Origin: Poecilobothrus nobilitatus
Taxonomy: Eukaryota > Arthropoda > Insecta > Diptera > Dolichopodidae
Reading direction: 5' to 3'
Assembly: GCA_947095535.1 (NCBI GenBank)
Contig: OX352772.1
Location: forward strand, 53,091,445-53,155,444
Length of the DNA: 64,000 bases
Part shown: piece after piece, positions 1-13,389 of the stretch
How positions within the stretch are numbered: the stretch's first letter is position 1
Layout: every line of letters begins with the position of its first letter
Notes under the pieces: model-generated
Databases searched by the model: none
The model's input: only the letters and a program-made list of their open reading frames with translations
Told to the model about the DNA's origin: nothing
Position numbers and translations under genes: made by a program

Positions 1-3000
1 TTCTAATTGTTAATAATATAATTCAATCTATTTAAATTTATTCTTTTATTTATATTGTTCCTCTAACTTTGAATCCACTTCCATAGATTAAAAGTCTTGC
101 CAAATTAATTAATATTTTATCAATTTTTAAAATAGATTGTCATATTTTCCAACAATCCTAAACACAGTTTTCTATAGAAGGAAATTGCTTAAACACTTTT
201 AAATAGATATAGCGTATAGGGTACCGTCAGCTTGTGATACCCTCAGCTTCATCATTGATTTTTTGGTTCCCTGAAATAATGCCAAATAAAGCCAGTAAGT
301 TTTATTTCATTTGGCTTTATTTCACAAAACATAATTTCAATTACTACAATTACATGAATTTTTATTATTCATTTACTTGCAAAAATAATACTAAATGTTT
401 AAAAACTGAAAAAATACAAAAAACATTTCATAAGAAATTGAATCTTATTGAATATTTAATTAAATACAAAAAAAAATAAGTCTCAAATGTCATTGTAGCT
501 AAACTGCATTTAATTTTTTCAGAAGTTTAAAATAATGTTACTACACTGCACCAAAAGCACCAAAATATCAAATCACAAATTATTTAATATTTAATTTAAA
601 AAATATTTCAAAATATTGCTGTTCTTACAGATTCATAATCATATAATAGATCATAATAGATTCAATAGTATCTATAGTTTAACCGTTATTCCAATATTAA
701 TAAAAAAAAAAATTTTCAAAATAAACATCGATTTGTTACCCCGTCGACCATAAAATTAAAAACGGCGCATTATCAAGGAATAGCAATATACTTCCTAAAA
801 TCTTTTTATCTACAGCTACATTGTCTAGAAGGAAAAATAATAAGCAAATAGAGTTTTTCAACTATCTAAATATTTTAAGAATGTATCAACGAGCACTATA
901 TACCTTGTCTTTTTTGTAAAATATAGCAAAGGTAGCAAAAATGCCACAAATTAAATACTTTCACCTTTATAACACAAGATAGGTAGCTAGGTAGAAGGGA
1001 CGGCAGATGCATAATTAGGGCAATTTAGGCTCTTTATTTCAGGTCCACGGTTTTCCTCCTAATTGAAACATCACAAAACGCTGTAAAAGGATTGAGTTAT
1101 TTCTTTATTACAAAGCGCTGCATATCGATTAAGTCTACCTCCTACAAATCGAAAAGGTTATTTGAGAAGAATTTCGCCAAAAACTTTTTTGTATTTAGAG
1201 GTAGAGCCGTACATTCACACAATAAATAGGTGAAAGCTTGAGTCCTCTTCTTCATTGCAGCTTCAGTCATATGCGAAAAGTTCTAACCTTTTGGTGTGTT
1301 TGTCGATAAACAGTATCGTCGATAAAGTTTGTCGATAACAGTATTAAAACTCGTATCACATTACCGATATTATGCCTATACCAAGATAAGAGTCTAACTA
1401 GTTGTTCGTTTAAGATCTAACATAGACTAGGTTTGTTTGACGACATAAATGAATTTAGACCAGATATTTTCAATGGATTTTGAATAGAACTTCTGTTTCT
1501 TCTGTTAGACAAATATTTCATCTGATATTGGTCACAAAACTAAAGTAATTTAATCTTGATTAGATCTTGGAGTATAAAAATATTTTGTTATATTTTCCCC
1601 GAGTAGGACAGACACAGAAACAATTTATATAAAGTAATATTTGTTTGAAACTAACATATTTTTCTAAAAAACACAAAAAAAAAAAAAATAAACTTTAATA
1701 TTTTAACAACATACAATTTTACAAAAGTAAAATCAAAAACTATTTAAGAAATATCAGAAAGAAAAGTTCAAAACAGAATCGTTATTATGTTAACATTATC
1801 ATAAAAATTAATGATAACTAATTTTACGGAATATGACCCCCATTGACGGTAATCGTGAACAAAATAAAATATTTTTTTTCTTAAATTCATAGTCAACTTA
1901 ATTCAATTGACTTTCGTTTCAACATTCAATTTTATTGAATATAGAAGATAGAAGATAGAAAAAAATAGAAACAAATATCCCAATATACCAATGGATTTAA
2001 GCAGAATAGTAAGAAGAAAATAGATATGAGATTTAAAAAAATGAAATGATTGTTTGTTTTGTATTCGCTTTATTATTACAAATAAAATTAATAAAAATCA
2101 TGACCAAAAATAAATTTATATATTGGGTATATAAAAATTCTGTAATAATATTAAAAATAATAACAATATAAATATATATAAGATTCATTATATACTATTT
2201 TATATAAAAAACAAAGTTCTTATATTATTTATTTAGTTAGAGGAAAATAATAGTGAACATTTTATCATAATGTATTGCACGTGACTAAATCATTAATTAT
2301 TTTATTTCTATGACAACGGTCAGTGATGGAAACATTTTGTCATTAAATTATATATATATACATGAATAGTGTCCCTGAAAGATCCCTCAAAGATTTAAAA
2401 TGTTTTTCTAGCACAAAAGATGCATAAAAATTTTAATTTAACAAGTTTCAAATATCTCTATGTTCATAGTATTTTTCACAATTCAGAAGCCTTACTTGTG
2501 AAACAAATTTACACTTACAACGAATTTAAACAAGCGAACCCTTACACAATGAATTTAAACAAGTTTGATGGTAATATGATCATTTTGCATTAAAGTATCT
2601 AAACATTGGAAAAAAATTAGACTTTTAAAAATTAAGCTATTTGTTTTTAAAATTACAAAGAAATAAAAAATAACTTAATTAGCCAAACTCTAGAAAAGGA
2701 GTTATTTTCTTTATACATTATTGTCGAGGCCCTACATCGACTAAATACGAGAAGAAGTGAGGAACGAAAATAAGACAAAAGAAAGGAATAGGAAGGTTAA
2801 TTCAATATGAACTAGAAAAGGTTCTTTTTGAATAAGTGTAAATTGTAAAATGGATTATCGCCAACAAAGTTCCTGTTTAACGAACAGTACACTTTTGGAT
2901 TTTGTCGAGGTAACTCAATGACGTTAGTGATGTACCAGCCCAAATATGCAAATTATACTCCATCTTAGGACGAAAGTATTCTTTAGATATTAGACAAATC

Positions 3001-5148
3001 TCCAAAACAAAAATAAGCTCTACAACGAGGAATAAAACCAACAGATTTTGGGAGCACTCTTAGCTAGATCAAAAATATGTTCATTCCACAAAACTCTTTG
3101 ATTTAGATGCATATACCTAAAATACTAATGTTTGGGGATCATTGTATTTATTCCTCCTTGAAATCGCAAGATTACATCAAATGGATTTTATTTGCAAGAA
3201 ACCACATATAGCTTTAAGTTGTAGAAGTATTGAAATCAACTCTGTTTACTAAACCCAAATCAGTTTATTTTAACTAAATCATGGTCCATGGAATGATTTA
3301 ATAACATTTTAAATATATCATAAAACTGATTTGATTGACAAGTAAATAGAATAAACCAGTTGGTCGACTTCTCACACAATAATTGTTCTTAACACTATAC
3401 TTACTAAAAATGTTTTTAAAAATTTTATACTGAATTTTTTTTTTTTTCAAAGAAATATCGTCTAAAATTACAGTTTTTCTAAAATATTTAACAAAATTTA
3501 TCATTCCTAAAAATATTGTCCTTAGTTGTCACATTTTATCCTAATTCAAAATAAAAAGAATGTGAAATACAAATTTTATAAAAAGATTTTATGTACAGAT
3601 GGCAAAGAATCGGAGTTTCTTGGGACCGTGAAATTTTGATAGATGATAATGTACCACGAGATAAGACAGTGTGGAATATTTGACTCATTAGAATGAATAT
3701 TTGAATGAATATAGAATATAGAATGAGAATATTTCATTAATTTTCACTATATCCGAAGAGGAATGTAACCATTCAAATATATTAAATAAAATGGAGGGAA
3801 AAACAAACAAACAAAAGAGAGAGACTCGGAAGAACTTGTTTTTTTTTTAAATTTTTTAGAGTTACTCGTTATTTGATTATACCAGGATTTTCACTCGTCT
3901 GAAAAAACTCAAATATAGAATTTTTAGAAATTTATATTTGAACGAAGATTGAACAAAGTTTTTCTTGAGCTTCAACATAAATGAGGCTAATTAAACGATT
4001 AACTGGCGGAATTTTCTTTATATATAATATATATAAATTTATAAGAAACGTAAGAAAATTAAATGAGAATTTTCCTTTTCTGGATCACATTGAAACAAAC
4101 ATATATTATGTATAGATGTATATAAGTATATATGCATATAAAAGATTTTGTATTCTTATTGTTTTTTAATGATCTTTTGATGGTAACAATAAATGTATAA
4201 AATTTAATATTCAAATCACGACATTCATTTGATATGATTTGATTACCAAAATAATGCCTACATTAAGTTTTTATATTATAAAAAAAATTTTAGATTGATA
4301 TATAAGAGATTAATGTAAAATAATAACGACAATGAAAATCTAAATGATATTGCAATTCCAACATCCATTAACTATTCGGTATAGTAAAATTTAACTAAAC
4401 CACAATATAAACTAAAGTAGTACATATTTGGAAATTATTGGCAATTTCTTCACTTTTCAATATATGATTTTATACTTCAGTTGGTTAAAGTGGTAATCCA
4501 GATTGTTAGTGACAATTCTTTGCGTCCAACTACAATCAAGAAAAGAATAATTTTTCGAAATTTAATATTTCATGTTAATGTAAAAAAAACATTTTTCTTG
4601 ATTACAAATTGTATAAAATAGTGCATTCTATTAACTTATATAATATATATCTATTATATATTTCTTTCAGGATTAAAATTTTCTAATTTAAATAAATTTT
4701 CATAAACATAATCTTTTTTTTTCTTTTTTTATTTTTTTTTAATATTAAATTTCAAATTAACTTAATACTATTTAAGTTTTTTAATTAAAATTAATGATTA
4801 TATCTTGACCCACATCCATACAAAACTCAAAGCCACTTAATTTGTTTAATACAGGCTGTTACATATAAACACAACAAATAAATAAAAGGACATTGAAAAA
4901 TATAATACATTTAAATTTAAATTAAAATATATTCGAATAACCACGTTCCGATTATACAAAATATCATAATTTAAACAAAAAAGATTAAAAGTGTATTTTT
5001 ATTAACTAAAATATACGATTATTTAATCATCATTATTATACCTTAAGATAAAGGATAAAATTTAAATTAACTTTAACAGGTAAATAAAAAAATAAAACCT
5101 AAAAGTATGCAAAATTTTATTATGGTTAATATATTTTTTTTATTACAT

Positions 5149-5290
5149 ATTTCAAGTTCAAGGGGCTTCGGTAGCCTATTGGGTAGGCGTGTGGGGTATT
5201 AACCGAAGGAGCGTGGGTTCGATCCCTGCACAGGTCGTAAGTTTTTTTCTTTACATACCCCCCTTACGACCTAATATAATGTAAATATAT
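5149..5290 (+). mobile_element. tRNA-derived SINE-like copy (subfamily 2)
   Basis: The segment opens with a tRNA-like A box (cggtagcctattgggta), followed about 40 bp later by a B box (gtgggttcgatccctg). The tail contains cgtaag and later the mirrored cttacgacc, a feature shared with the other SINE copies in the window. It is not a functional tRNA gene because no acceptor stem can be closed. It is preceded by tttcaagttcaag, which also precedes the next copy. Confidence 0.65.
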
Positions 5291-5439
5291 AGTATATAAT
5301 ATAAACAAAATAAATAATATTAGCATATAATTTAATAATGGTATAAAAATCTATAATGGTCTTGGTAGCCGATTGTTCAATAATATCGCATTACATTTAT
5401 GTATGTAATATTAATATAAATAAATATATAAAAATAAAT

Positions 5440-5540
5440 TTCAAGTTCAAGAGCCTTCGGTAGCCTAGTGGCAAAGCACATAGCTTATTAATAGAAGGGA
5501 GTGCGGGTTTAAATATTGCACAGGTAGATTTGTCCTAATC
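5440..5540 (+). mobile_element. tRNA-derived SINE-like fragment (subfamily 2)
   Basis: This is a second copy of the same head: an A-box-like ccttcggtagcctagtgg, a decayed B box (gcgggtttaaatattgc) and gcacaggt, as in the copy near 5.2 kb. The flank tttcaagttcaag matches the flank of that copy. This suggests a local duplication that carried the flank along, rather than two independent insertions. A further weak trace (ggtcttggtagccgattg) lies near 5.36 kb. Confidence 0.5.
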
Positions 5541-7384
5541 CTATTTGATTTGTATTATTAATATAAATAAATAAATAAATTAAAGTTCAATTCAAGTCAT
5601 ATTTTATACGCAAAATATGATTGCAAGGATACAATATTGTAGTAAAAATAAAAAATTCAAAATAATAATATCAATACCCATAATAATATTTAAGGACTTA
5701 TTCTCTATTTTTGTATCAATTATTTGAAATTTTAAATATTAATCTTTGAACAAAGGATATTGAAAGAGACAAAAAATTTAAAATCAGTAGGGACTTGTCA
5801 TAAATAAATAACTTTAGATGATATATAGCTTTAAAGATTTTTAATTTTTTTGTTTTTAAGTAGAATTTTTTTAATTATTTTTTTTGTTTTTGTTTGTCAG
5901 TTAAATTTTCAATAATTTTATCTTCAGACCAGTTGCAGAATACATAATACAAATAACAAAAGTAAAAAAATTAATTGCAATTTAATTAACATTTAATTAA
6001 AATGTAAAAAATATTATTATTTGTATATAATACGTGTATGTATATAAAAAAGCAAATGATCGTAAATTAATTTAGTTTTTAATTAAACAAAACAAAAAAA
6101 AAAAAAACAAAAAGAAATGAAACACAAAGCTCAACGACAGCAATTAGTTCTAAATTGAAAATAATTTCAACATAGGATGAATCAGAAAAAAGAAATATTA
6201 ATCGTATTTAATATCAATTTATATATGTATATTAATTTTGAATATATTTTTTTATTTTATTATTTATTTTTAATATTTTTTATTTAAATATAGCTATTAT
6301 CATTTCCCTAATTTAATTTTCGCACGGTCCTAAAATAGTTATATATAAATTTTTTTAAGACCAAAATTACAGTTTAATCCCTGTAATTAAATAGAAATTA
6401 AATTAAATTATTTGTGAACTTTGTTTTTTTTTTTTTTTAATCATATAGATACAAACTTTTTTAAGATTTATTTTAATACGTCAAACAAGTTATTATTTTT
6501 TTCATTATTTTTACCGTTATTCGTAACACATTAAATTGAAACTTTGACGTGCGCCACTTAAAATACCTTTTATTCTTATATTTAACGGTTTTTGTAAAAT
6601 TCTATAACTTTGTATACAATTTTATTAATTCTATCACTAAATTTTTCTAGACAATTATTTTTTTTAAATTAAAATATTTTACAATATTTTTTAAATATTC
6701 ACAAAATAATTTTTCTTAATTTCTATTTTTCGCCCTCGCTTATTCCTTTTAAATCGTTAATTTTGCAAAAAAAAAAAAATAAAAACACAAATTTCTTTTT
6801 TCTGAAAACATTCTTGTACATATAACTAAAACCAAATTAAAAATTCTCAACAATAAAATAAGAAAACATCAACAACAACAACTTTATAAACTTCAATTAC
6901 AACAACAACAGCCAAAAAAACAACATGAACATCAAATGAATCACAGTTTACATATATTAAATAAGTCAATATTTTACAATATACAAGATTTGTTTTTGTT
7001 CCCTCCAACATCACTTTTCGATTTTTCTATAGAACTAAAACAAAACAAAATATAAAAAAAAAAAATAAAAAAATGTTTTCAATATCATCACAATAAAAAA
7101 AAAAAAAAAAAAAAAAAACATTTGCCAACAAATGGATAATGATTTGTTCAATGATGGAAAAACTTCAAATATATTATACCTCTACCTACCATTAAATATT
7201 ATTTAAAAATACATTAAATTTAATCTTTTTTTAGCAAAATCTATTTTCAAATTTTTATATTTCTTTTTTTTTTTTATATTGAAAATTGTTAAAGGAAACA
7301 TTTATGAAATATTAAACATAACAAGAACCAAAAAAAAAAAAAAAAATGTCAAAAAATTTATGAAACCAATTTATTTTTTCTGTT

Positions 7385-7640
7385 TCATTTCACTCCACGA
7401 GAGAATATTGCGCTTTTGGTATTTGACTTTTACATCTCACGTGATTTTTTATTGCAGCTATTTTGCATTCTCTCATATGAAATTGTATTGCTTGAATTCG
7501 CGTACTATAGTCGGCCTCCACATTATTTAGACAACCGTGTCTCCTATTTCCGTGTGAGTTCAATTCCAAGGCAATGTGGCTTATGTTTGTCTGACTTTTT
7601 CTAAGCGCGTGGTCAAATCTACCAAACAAATTTACCAATA
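7385..7640. other. Less AT-rich island of unknown nature
   Basis: About 250 bp has mixed base composition in an otherwise low-complexity intron. It contains a good acceptor-like site (tgattttttattgcag, ending at 7457) and a donor-like gtgagt about 95 bp later, with an open + frame between them. The minus strand is also open for 82 codons. Neither translation resembles an nAChR or any family I know. It could be a conserved noncoding element, a cryptic exon or a transposon remnant. Confidence 0.3.
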
Positions 7641-9092
7641 TTAAAATATATTTATGAACTCATTGATGAACAAAAAAAATATAATCGGATCCGCTTAATT
7701 GCATACATATATAAGGATTGCAAATGTTAGTTACATTTATTCGAGTTTTGCATATATCAGACGACCGCATAAACGCATAAAATTCTGCATTTAAAAATAT
7801 ATGCATTGAATATATGCATAAATTTGTACATTAAACTACTGTACATTATGAAATGAAATAAAAAATAACAAATTTGAATTTGAAAGTTCATTGAAAGAAC
7901 TGTTGAATTGAAATTAAAATAATAGTGTACCTATCTACATTCGTACATATATTTTATTTAATAAAATAAAACAAAATAAATATGAAAATAATTAAATTAA
8001 ACACGATTTCAAATCTTTATTTTTGATTTTCTTTAGGTATATTTATCCAATCGCCAAAATGTAACATATGATTGGATTTCAACAAGTATATTCACGTCGT
8101 GAAAATGTCAAAGTTTTCACGTAGCGTCAATAAATAATTAGACTTGTCATGCAGGTACAAAACTTAGACTTGTCTAGTAGGCACATAATAATATTGTATG
8201 GAATACAAATTTTTTTTTTTAATTTTAATATTTAAATATGCATTTTTATGGGAAATAATGAAAAAAGTATAAAACTTTTGTGTATTTAACATGTTTTTGC
8301 ACTTAAATAAGTTGCAAAATATCCGGGTAAAAATGTTAGAAAACAATTTTAAAATTCAAATTGCAAATTTCTCATGTATATTTAAGCAGGGTTTACACTT
8401 AACTGAGGTGCATTGAAGTGGGTTCGACTATATTTGTTTTTTTTTAGTACAATCTATTAATTTATTAGAATATTTAATCGCAGAACCAAATCAAAAATTT
8501 TTTCCTTTGAAATTATGAAAATTATATCTCATAAAAACATTATTTCTTCGTGCATAGCTTGGTAAAAATACCATTTAATTTGAATTTCTTCATTTATTTT
8601 TATTTAGTAAAGGAACTTGATCTTCTTAACGCTTGAGCACATTTTTATTGAGATACTTAATTTTCTCTAACTATATAATATCTATTACCATTTAAGTAAT
8701 GGCTGAATTTAATCTAACATGATGTGACATGTGCAACTATAGTGATTTTAATATATAATTAAAGTAAAAAGGGTTTCGTTCCGTTGGTGTGGTATTGTAA
8801 ATAAAAGAAACTTCAACCTACTAAAACGAAATTTAAAACCACATAAAATGAAAGAAACATAATACCACGCGTTCTGTTTTTTTGTAAGACTAAAAAATAT
8901 CTCTAAATTCAATTTTATAGATTAACTGTTTTTTTCTTATCCACAAATTTGAAGGCAGAATAAGAATTCATACAAGTTCATTCCATAAAAATTCCATATA
9001 TGTATTATGCTATCTCAAAACACTAAAAGTAAATTAATACAATTTCTTTGATTGAAGTTTTCAGAACAATGAAAAAAATACATTTAAATATA

Positions 9093-9287
9093 AAATTCCA
9101 TGAGGGGCCTCGGTGGTCTAGTGGGTAAGAGTGTAAGCAGCGAGGGAGTATGGGTTCAAATCTCACACACGTCGTAAGAGTTATTCCCCTTGCGACATTT
9201 ACAGCCACGTCTGAAAAGGAAAGGTTGTGTAATTTCCTGTGGCAAATTTATGTGGCAGAGAAATGCACTAAAAAAAAAATTCTATGA
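9093..9287 (+). mobile_element. tRNA-derived SINE with target-site duplication
   Basis: The SINE runs from ggggcctcggtggtctagtg (A box, from about 9104) through a B box (atgggttcaaatctcac). The body carries cgtcgtaagagttattcccc and cagccacgtctgaaaagg. It ends at tttatgtggcagagaaatgc followed by an A-run. It is flanked by an 11-bp direct repeat, aaattccatga at 9093-9103 and aaattctatga at 9277-9287 (one mismatch), as expected from LINE-mediated retrotransposition. This is the best copy for defining the family consensus. Confidence 0.88.
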
Positions 9288-10374
9288 CTTTATTTAATAA
9301 AACTATAATGCAAACAACTTTTTTTTATTTGATGACATACCGCTAATAATTACGGAATAATGATTTATGATTGAAAACGCGCCGTTCGGAATAAAAAAAA
9401 AGATAATTCAACTTCACTCTATGTTGGTATGATTCAAAACGCGTGATTAAATTTTAATTCGAAATTAAATGACAGTGTTGTCAAAAACAAGTTTTTATAT
9501 AATATAAACGTTAAGTTAAAAAGTAGGCAAACAGGCATTTTTTTTTTTTTTTTTAAATTTTAGAATTGGTTTTTAGAATTAAAAACAAAAATAAAGTGGG
9601 ACAATAAATAAAAACATTTGTATTTTGTTAATTTTAAGGTAAAGTTTTTTCAATTGAAATTTATTTTAAAACGGGTGTAGTTTCTTCGTAAAATGAAGTT
9701 TCACTTCAAAGGTTAGAAGTAAAATTTCCTAATCGAATTATTTCCTTTTACCCTTCGTATCAATTCAGCCCTCAATTTGTCTTGGTTTGTTATTTTCTTC
9801 TAATCGCAAAAGCTAAAACACCATTTTTTATTTTATTTACTTAAAAGATTTAAAATAAAGGAAAAACTTAACATTGTGTTTTTTTTTTAATTTAAAACTC
9901 CATACTTAATTTAACGCCATACTTTTTGTTTTAATTCATAAATAAATAACTTTGGAAAAAAAGTTTTCGATGCGTTTCAAATCACACGATAATAGTTAAT
10001 ATAACATTCTGATAGCATTTACGTTTTCCGTATACGTTTTAAATCATAAGGTCAACAATAAACTAACGTCCTACATTTTCAACCATACAAATAAATAATT
10101 TCGACAAAAAGTTTTTATTTAATATTTTTTCGCGCGTTTTCAATCATAAGACAGTTAATTTGACATTTCGGTAGCATTTACGTTTTTCGTATACGTTTTC
10201 AAGCATAAGTTTCCTTTAACAATTTTCCACAATTTTAATATACATATTAATAATATATACTATAATATATTGTTTATTATAATTCTAAATTAATTTTGTA
10301 TGTTATTGTAATTAATTATTAATTATGTAAATTAGAAAACACTTTATAATTTTATAACAATCAATTTGTGTCTC

Positions 10375-10417
10375 TATGTGTGTATGTGTGTGTGTGTGTG
10401 TGTGTCTGTATGTGTCT
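10375..10417. repeat. (TG)n microsatellite
   Basis: A run of TG dinucleotides with a few TA/TC interruptions lies about 180 bp upstream of the M2 exon acceptor. Confidence 0.9.
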
Positions 10418-10591
10418 ATTTTTCTGTTAACAAATAATTTATGTAGTTAATAATAATAACCAATATATTGTATAACAAACCAAATTAATTAATAACAATG
10501 TAAAACAAAACAAAAAATTTTTTTTGTTTGTTTCTTTTTTGTTTTTTTCTTTGGTTTGTTTTGCTTTTTTTCTGAAAACTATACTTTACAG

Positions 10592-10678
10592 GAGTAACCA
10601 TTTTGTTATCTTTAACCGTCTTCCTTAATATGGTGGCCGAAACAATGCCGGCCACTTCTGATGCTGTGCCTCTATTAG
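10592..10678 (+). CDS. nAChR alpha5/7-like: nAChR alpha7-type subunit, exon encoding M2
   Basis: This exon encodes the pore-lining second membrane helix and the short M2-M3 linker of a pentameric cation channel at cholinergic synapses. The translation starts GVTILLSLTVFLNMVAETMP and ends with DAVPLLG. This matches the insect alpha7-type subunits, whose M2 and linker residues line and gate the pore. The exon is bounded by acag upstream and gtaaga downstream. It is 87 nt long and both junctions fall after the first base of a Gly codon (phase 1/1). The next exon completes that Gly and continues TYFNC. I saw no second, alternative copy of this exon in the following 22.5-kb intron, unlike the duplicated exons known in alpha6. 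The family is certain. The subunit (alpha5 versus alpha7) is from memory. Confidence 0.96.
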
Positions 10679-13389
10679 GTAAGATTTTTTATATTTCCAA
10701 TATATATATATTTTTTTTTCTGAAATACATAATTTCATATTTTTATAAAAAACAAAAAAAAAAATTTACATTTGTATTTTGTTTTTTTTTTTTTTGCAAA
10801 AATCACAAGAAAAAAAAAAAACAAAATTTTTTAATTAACTTAAAATTTTAAAAATTTTTTTTAACAAATAAATAAAAATTAAAATTAAATAAATAATTAT
10901 ATAAAATAAATAAAATTAATATTTTTTAGTTTTTATTAAATTATTGAAAGCAACAACATATTATACATATTTATATATATATAATATATAGATTAATTTA
11001 TACAATATATATAATATATAGTACATATATGGTATTAATTAAAATATTATTTATATTATAACTATATAAATTTTTTTTTTATTTTTTTTTTTAAATTAAT
11101 AATTTCATTAATATAATTTTTAAAAAAAAACAAAAACTATTTTCCACTAGTTTAGCACTAAAAATTATAAAAACAAAAAAAAAAAAATAAGTAATAAAAA
11201 GCTGTTTGTATGAAACCAACCAGAATTGAAATTACTTAACAAATAATTTAAAAAAATATATATATTTTTAAAAATATATAATAAAAAAAAAAAAACTTCT
11301 TTTATATTTAATAATTATTTATAATTAAATTAATAAATAAAATTCCTTTTGTTTTTGTTATTCAATTCATTAAATTTTTTTATTCCCTCTCTTTAAATTT
11401 CAATACTTTGTTTTTTTTTTTGTTTTTTTTTTGTCTCAAATAATTATTAAGAATTGTGATTAAAATAAATAAATAACAATCGCGACATCTTTTAATAAAT
11501 ACAAGAAGTTACAATTATTATTTTTTGTTTCTTCTATTAGTTAATTAAATTTGTGTTATTTTAATATGGTCATTTATTTACGTTCACATTTAATTTTTTT
11601 AATATAGGAAATAAATGAAAAAGTGATAAATATTTTCTTTATATTTAATCATTATTTATATTAAATATAAATTAAATATAAATAATTCTGATATATTCGC
11701 CATTATTTCTTTTTTTTTTTTTTGTGAAAAAAGAAATTTAGTCACAATTCTTAATGTTTAATCATAATATTTATTATTATTGTTTTTTTTTTTTTTTTTG
11801 TTCTTGGTAATTTTCCAAACATTTTCAGTAAAAAAAAAAAAAAAAATATTTAAAAAATATGTTTGTATTAAAAATTAAAACTTGAAAATAATTTATATTA
11901 ATTCGTATAACATTTTGCATGTAATTTTTATCAAGAGACTTTATAACATTTTTCCTTTCAAAAAAAAAAAAGAAACATATATTAATAATTATTAAAATCA
12001 TTATCAAATCTTTAGATCATTTTATTGTAGAAATAGTATTATATTTTTTCCAATAAACGTATATATACACATTCACACAAATAAAAAAACATACAAACAA
12101 TAGTTAATTATATACAAGTATTAAATATTAAGATTTTTATTTAATTAATAAATCACATAATACAAAAAAAAAATATTTATTTATTTTATTAAATTTTAAA
12201 ACACTAAAAACAAAATTTAGTAGTATAGGTACATACATATATATATTATGTATATATAATTTATATAATAATATTTATTTTTAATTAATTAATAAGAAAG
12301 AACTCATCTACTCTCCAATATTCAAATGTTGAAATATTAGATTATAATTTAGCAAATTTTAATATAAAAATTAATATTTTTTTTTTTATTTTATTTATAT
12401 CTTTATTCCTTTTTTTTTTTTTTTGTAAATTCTTTCTTATATATTTTTAGTAAAATTAAGAATAAAATATAAGTATATTACTTTTTAAATTTTTAATATT
12501 TACATATTAATAAACTTTGCATAAGGGAAAAGTAGATGAAATTTTTAATTTAAAAATGAATACAAAAAAAAAAACACAAAATATGTACATAAACATACAT
12601 AATTAATTCCTTTCACAATATATATATATACAATTAATAATAAACAATTTAATATATAATAAAACTGCACAAATTATATATATTTTTTTAGTTTAGTTTA
12701 TAAAAAAAAAAAAAATTTTTCGATATAATCTTATATATTTAGAAATATTTTACTTTTATTTTATTTCATTAAATTATTAATAATTATTTATTTATTTTTA
12801 TTATATTAATATTTTAATTACTTTTTTATTTTATTATTATTAATTTATATTTTTTTTCTCTTATTTATTAGTATCTAAAGTCTCAAATTTTATAAATCTC
12901 ATATATACACATACGATATAACCTATAGAAAGGGTGATTAATATTTTTTTAAATTAATTTATATACTACATACTTTTTGCCTAAATCAAATTATTAGAAT
13001 TATATAATTTATATATAATTTATTTTAATCTAAATTTGATCGAAAATGTTTAAAACACTTATCTTTTAAATACCTTCAAATTAAATGTAAAAAGTTTCCA
13101 TATTGTATAAAAATATTTTCTTAATAATTAATCCTATTTCTATACGTTTTATACCATTTAATGCTTTTAATATTGCTAAAACTGAAATTTTTCGCACTAG
13201 GAAATTAGTAAAAGTTTGTTTTTTTAATAATTAATATAGATTTTATATTTAAACTTCTTCTATTCTTTCCACAGTTTTTATATTAATTTTTTTACTTAAA
13301 ATTAAAAAACTTTTTATTTAAAATAAACTTTTCTATGCTAACTTTAGATAGATAAATTGTTTTTTAACTATACGACTTTTGCAAAACGT

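Larger units (their letters stand above)
1..10591 (+). other. Upstream intron (3' part) of the nAChR subunit gene
   Basis: I see no coding exon here. The stretch ends in a splice acceptor (tactttacag at 10582-10591) feeding the M2 exon. The preceding nAChR exon, which should encode M1 and end one base into the Gly codon of M2, was looked for and not found, so the whole stretch is best read as intron. It is mostly A/T with homopolymer runs. The exceptions are SINE-like segments near 5.15-5.55 kb and 9.1-9.3 kb, a less AT-rich island near 7.4-7.6 kb, and a TG microsatellite near 10.38 kb. Confidence 0.7.

Noticed and set aside
7458..7551. Candidate nAChR exon between acceptor-like and donor-like sites
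   Set aside because: The translation does not resemble any nAChR segment, and the exon expected before M2 should encode M1.
9104..9180. Possible tRNA gene
   Set aside because: A and B boxes are present, but the cloverleaf cannot be closed and the same segment recurs with a SINE tail and target duplication.
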